From Methylocystaceae bacterium (GTDB lineage Bacteria; Pseudomonadota; Alphaproteobacteria; Rhizobiales; Beijerinckiaceae): a stretch of DNA of 25,365 bases. The translations under genes were made by a program, and so were the position numbers. Under the pieces are notes generated by a model. It made no database searches and was not told the DNA's origin. It worked only from the letters and a program-made list of their open reading frames with translations. Positions 24,595-25,365 of the stretch are shown here, piece by piece. Each line of letters opens with the position of its first letter. The stretch's first letter is position 1. The DNA lies in NCBI GenBank assembly GCA_003105285.1, contig PQAN01000374.1:1-25365 (forward strand), given 5' to 3'.

Positions 24595-24697
24595 TGTCAC
24601 TCCCGACGCATGCGAAGCAAGCGATCGGGAATCCAGAGCGAGACCGATGATCTCGACGCTGTTCTGGATTCCCGACCTTCGGCCTGTCGGGAATGAC
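24595..24697. repeat. Dispersed palindromic repeat, full copy
   Basis: Nested inverted repeats are visible. The outer arms are GTCACTCCCGAC (24595-24606) and GTCGGGAATGAC (24686-24697). The inner arms GGGAATCCAGA (24627-24637) and TCTGGATTCCC (24663-24673) are perfectly complementary. The right half recurs at 10802-10840. It has no coding content and separates two minus-strand genes. Confidence 0.75.
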
Positions 24698-24729
24698 GCT
24701 GCGAAGCGAAGAGATCGCCGGAAACCGTA

Positions 24730-25365
24730 TCAGTCGTCCTTCCCTTCCAGCACGGTGGAGGCGGCCGACGCCAGATTGGTCAAGGAAAAGGGCTGAAATA
24801 GGAATTCGACCCGATGTCGGCCCTTCGGCGCCTGCACGCCGCGGAACAGGAGATTGGCCTTGACGATCGGGACCGGCGCGCCGTCGAGACGCGCCTCCCA
24901 GCCGGGGTAGTAGAGATCGTGGAGGACGAGCAGGCCGTCGCGATCGGTCTCCACATCGATGACGACGCGGTCGCCCTCATAGACGGCGATCGAGACGCGG
25001 GCGTCCGCCGGCGCTTGGCGGGACGCGTCGGAGAGAGACGGGTCGAGCGCATCCATGTTCGATTGATCGACCAGCGCCTCGCGCGCGCCGTCGAAATCCG
25101 GCATGGCGTCCTCGCCGATCGCCGCCTGCGAATCGACGGGAATGACGCGCGAGGCGACATAGGCGCGCGGCGCGGCGCGGCCGAGCTTGTAGACATAGAT
25201 CTGGTCGGAGGAGAACATCAGCGTCGCATTGGGGCGCGGCATATGCGGGGGCATCCGCGTCAGCGGGCGGTCGAGAACGAGATAGTCCAGCCCGAGCAAT
25301 CTGGCGAGCTTGCAGCGATAGCCGCGAAACATTCCCGGATAGTGCCGCAAATTCGGGTCGACGGC
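24730..25365 (-). CDS. YfhO-like membrane protein, C-terminal part (truncated by the window edge)
   Basis: The frame is open from the right window edge to the stop at 24730, giving the last 211 residues. The 5' part is outside the window. The segment LLVLHDLYYPGWEARLDG followed by ANLLFRGVQAPKGRHRVEF is typical of the periplasmic C-terminus of YfhO-type multi-TM proteins. These relate to GT-C glycosyltransferases and may transfer sugars onto envelope polymers in some bacteria. Upstream residues (GMFRGYRCKLARLLGLDYLVLDRPL) also fit the C-terminal soluble region of these proteins. No membrane helices are visible in the part present, so the assignment rests on the soluble motif alone. Confidence 0.75.
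   Translation of the reverse strand, partial: AVDPNLRHYPGMFRGYRCKLARLLGLDYLVLDRPLTRMPPHMPRPNATLMFSSDQIYVYKLGRAAPRAYVASRVIPVDSQAAIGEDAMPDFDGAREALVDQSNMDALDPSLSDASRQAPADARVSIAVYEGDRVVIDVETDRDGLLVLHDLYYPGWEARLDGAPVPIVKANLLFRGVQAPKGRHRVEFLFQPFSLTNLASAASTVLEGKDD

Overview
The window is high-GC DNA (roughly two thirds G+C by eye). It looks chromosomal and alphaproteobacterial, most likely order Hyphomicrobiales (Rhizobiales). Reasons: a CIRCE-controlled groES-groEL pair, a TorF-type porin, rhizobial-style palindromic intergenic repeats, an HxxEH/RY pair of M16 peptidases, and a very large two-TM coiled-coil protein that matches the growth-pole-ring class of polar-growing rhizobia. The genus is not fixed by the sequence; an orphan TmoC-like Rieske ferredoxin would suit a methylotroph or methanotroph such as Methylosinus/Methylocystis, but that is only a guess. 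I see no phage, transposase, CRISPR or plasmid genes.

Layout. 1-2180 (minus): groES-groEL with a sigma70-type promoter, a CIRCE operator and a strong terminator. 2243-2638 (minus): a small SnoaL/NTF2-like protein. 3192-6356 (plus): an envelope block with an L,D-transpeptidase carrying an Ala-rich coiled coil and an extra C-terminal domain, signal peptidase II (lspA), and a secreted protein with a motif resembling DUF3035/BamF. 6384-7121 (minus): a Tat-exported alpha-carbonic anhydrase. 7442-10331 (plus): an M16 pair, the first with the zinc site and the second without it but with the R/Y motif. 10332-10982: a 650-bp gap holding a leftward terminator with no gene behind it, an AT-rich stretch and one dispersed repeat. 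10983-11726 (plus): an SDR that lacks the YxxxK motif. 11810-14164 (minus): a membrane-bound triple-PAS histidine kinase. 14412-14750 (plus): the Rieske ferredoxin. 14995-15069 (minus): tRNA-Thr(GGT). 15175-15582 (minus): an Hpt-domain protein. 15973-22197 (plus): a 2074-residue coiled-coil membrane protein. 22462-23490 (plus): the TorF-like porin with its own terminator. 23609-24538 (minus): an exported protein of unknown function. 24730-25365 (minus): the 3' part of a YfhO-like membrane protein, cut by the window edge.

Themes. Most genes concern the cell envelope and protein quality: chaperonin, peptidoglycan cross-linking, lipoprotein maturation, M16 proteolysis, outer-membrane porin and probable polar growth scaffold. 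The most interesting object is the 2074-residue protein. Its centre is an array of fifteen 33-residue units (99 bp each, 3 x 11 residues), interrupted once by 7 residues and bracketed by two copies of one 80-residue module. Also worth a look are two leftward terminators with no annotated gene upstream, pointing to small transcripts at about 10480-10710 and 22241-22450.
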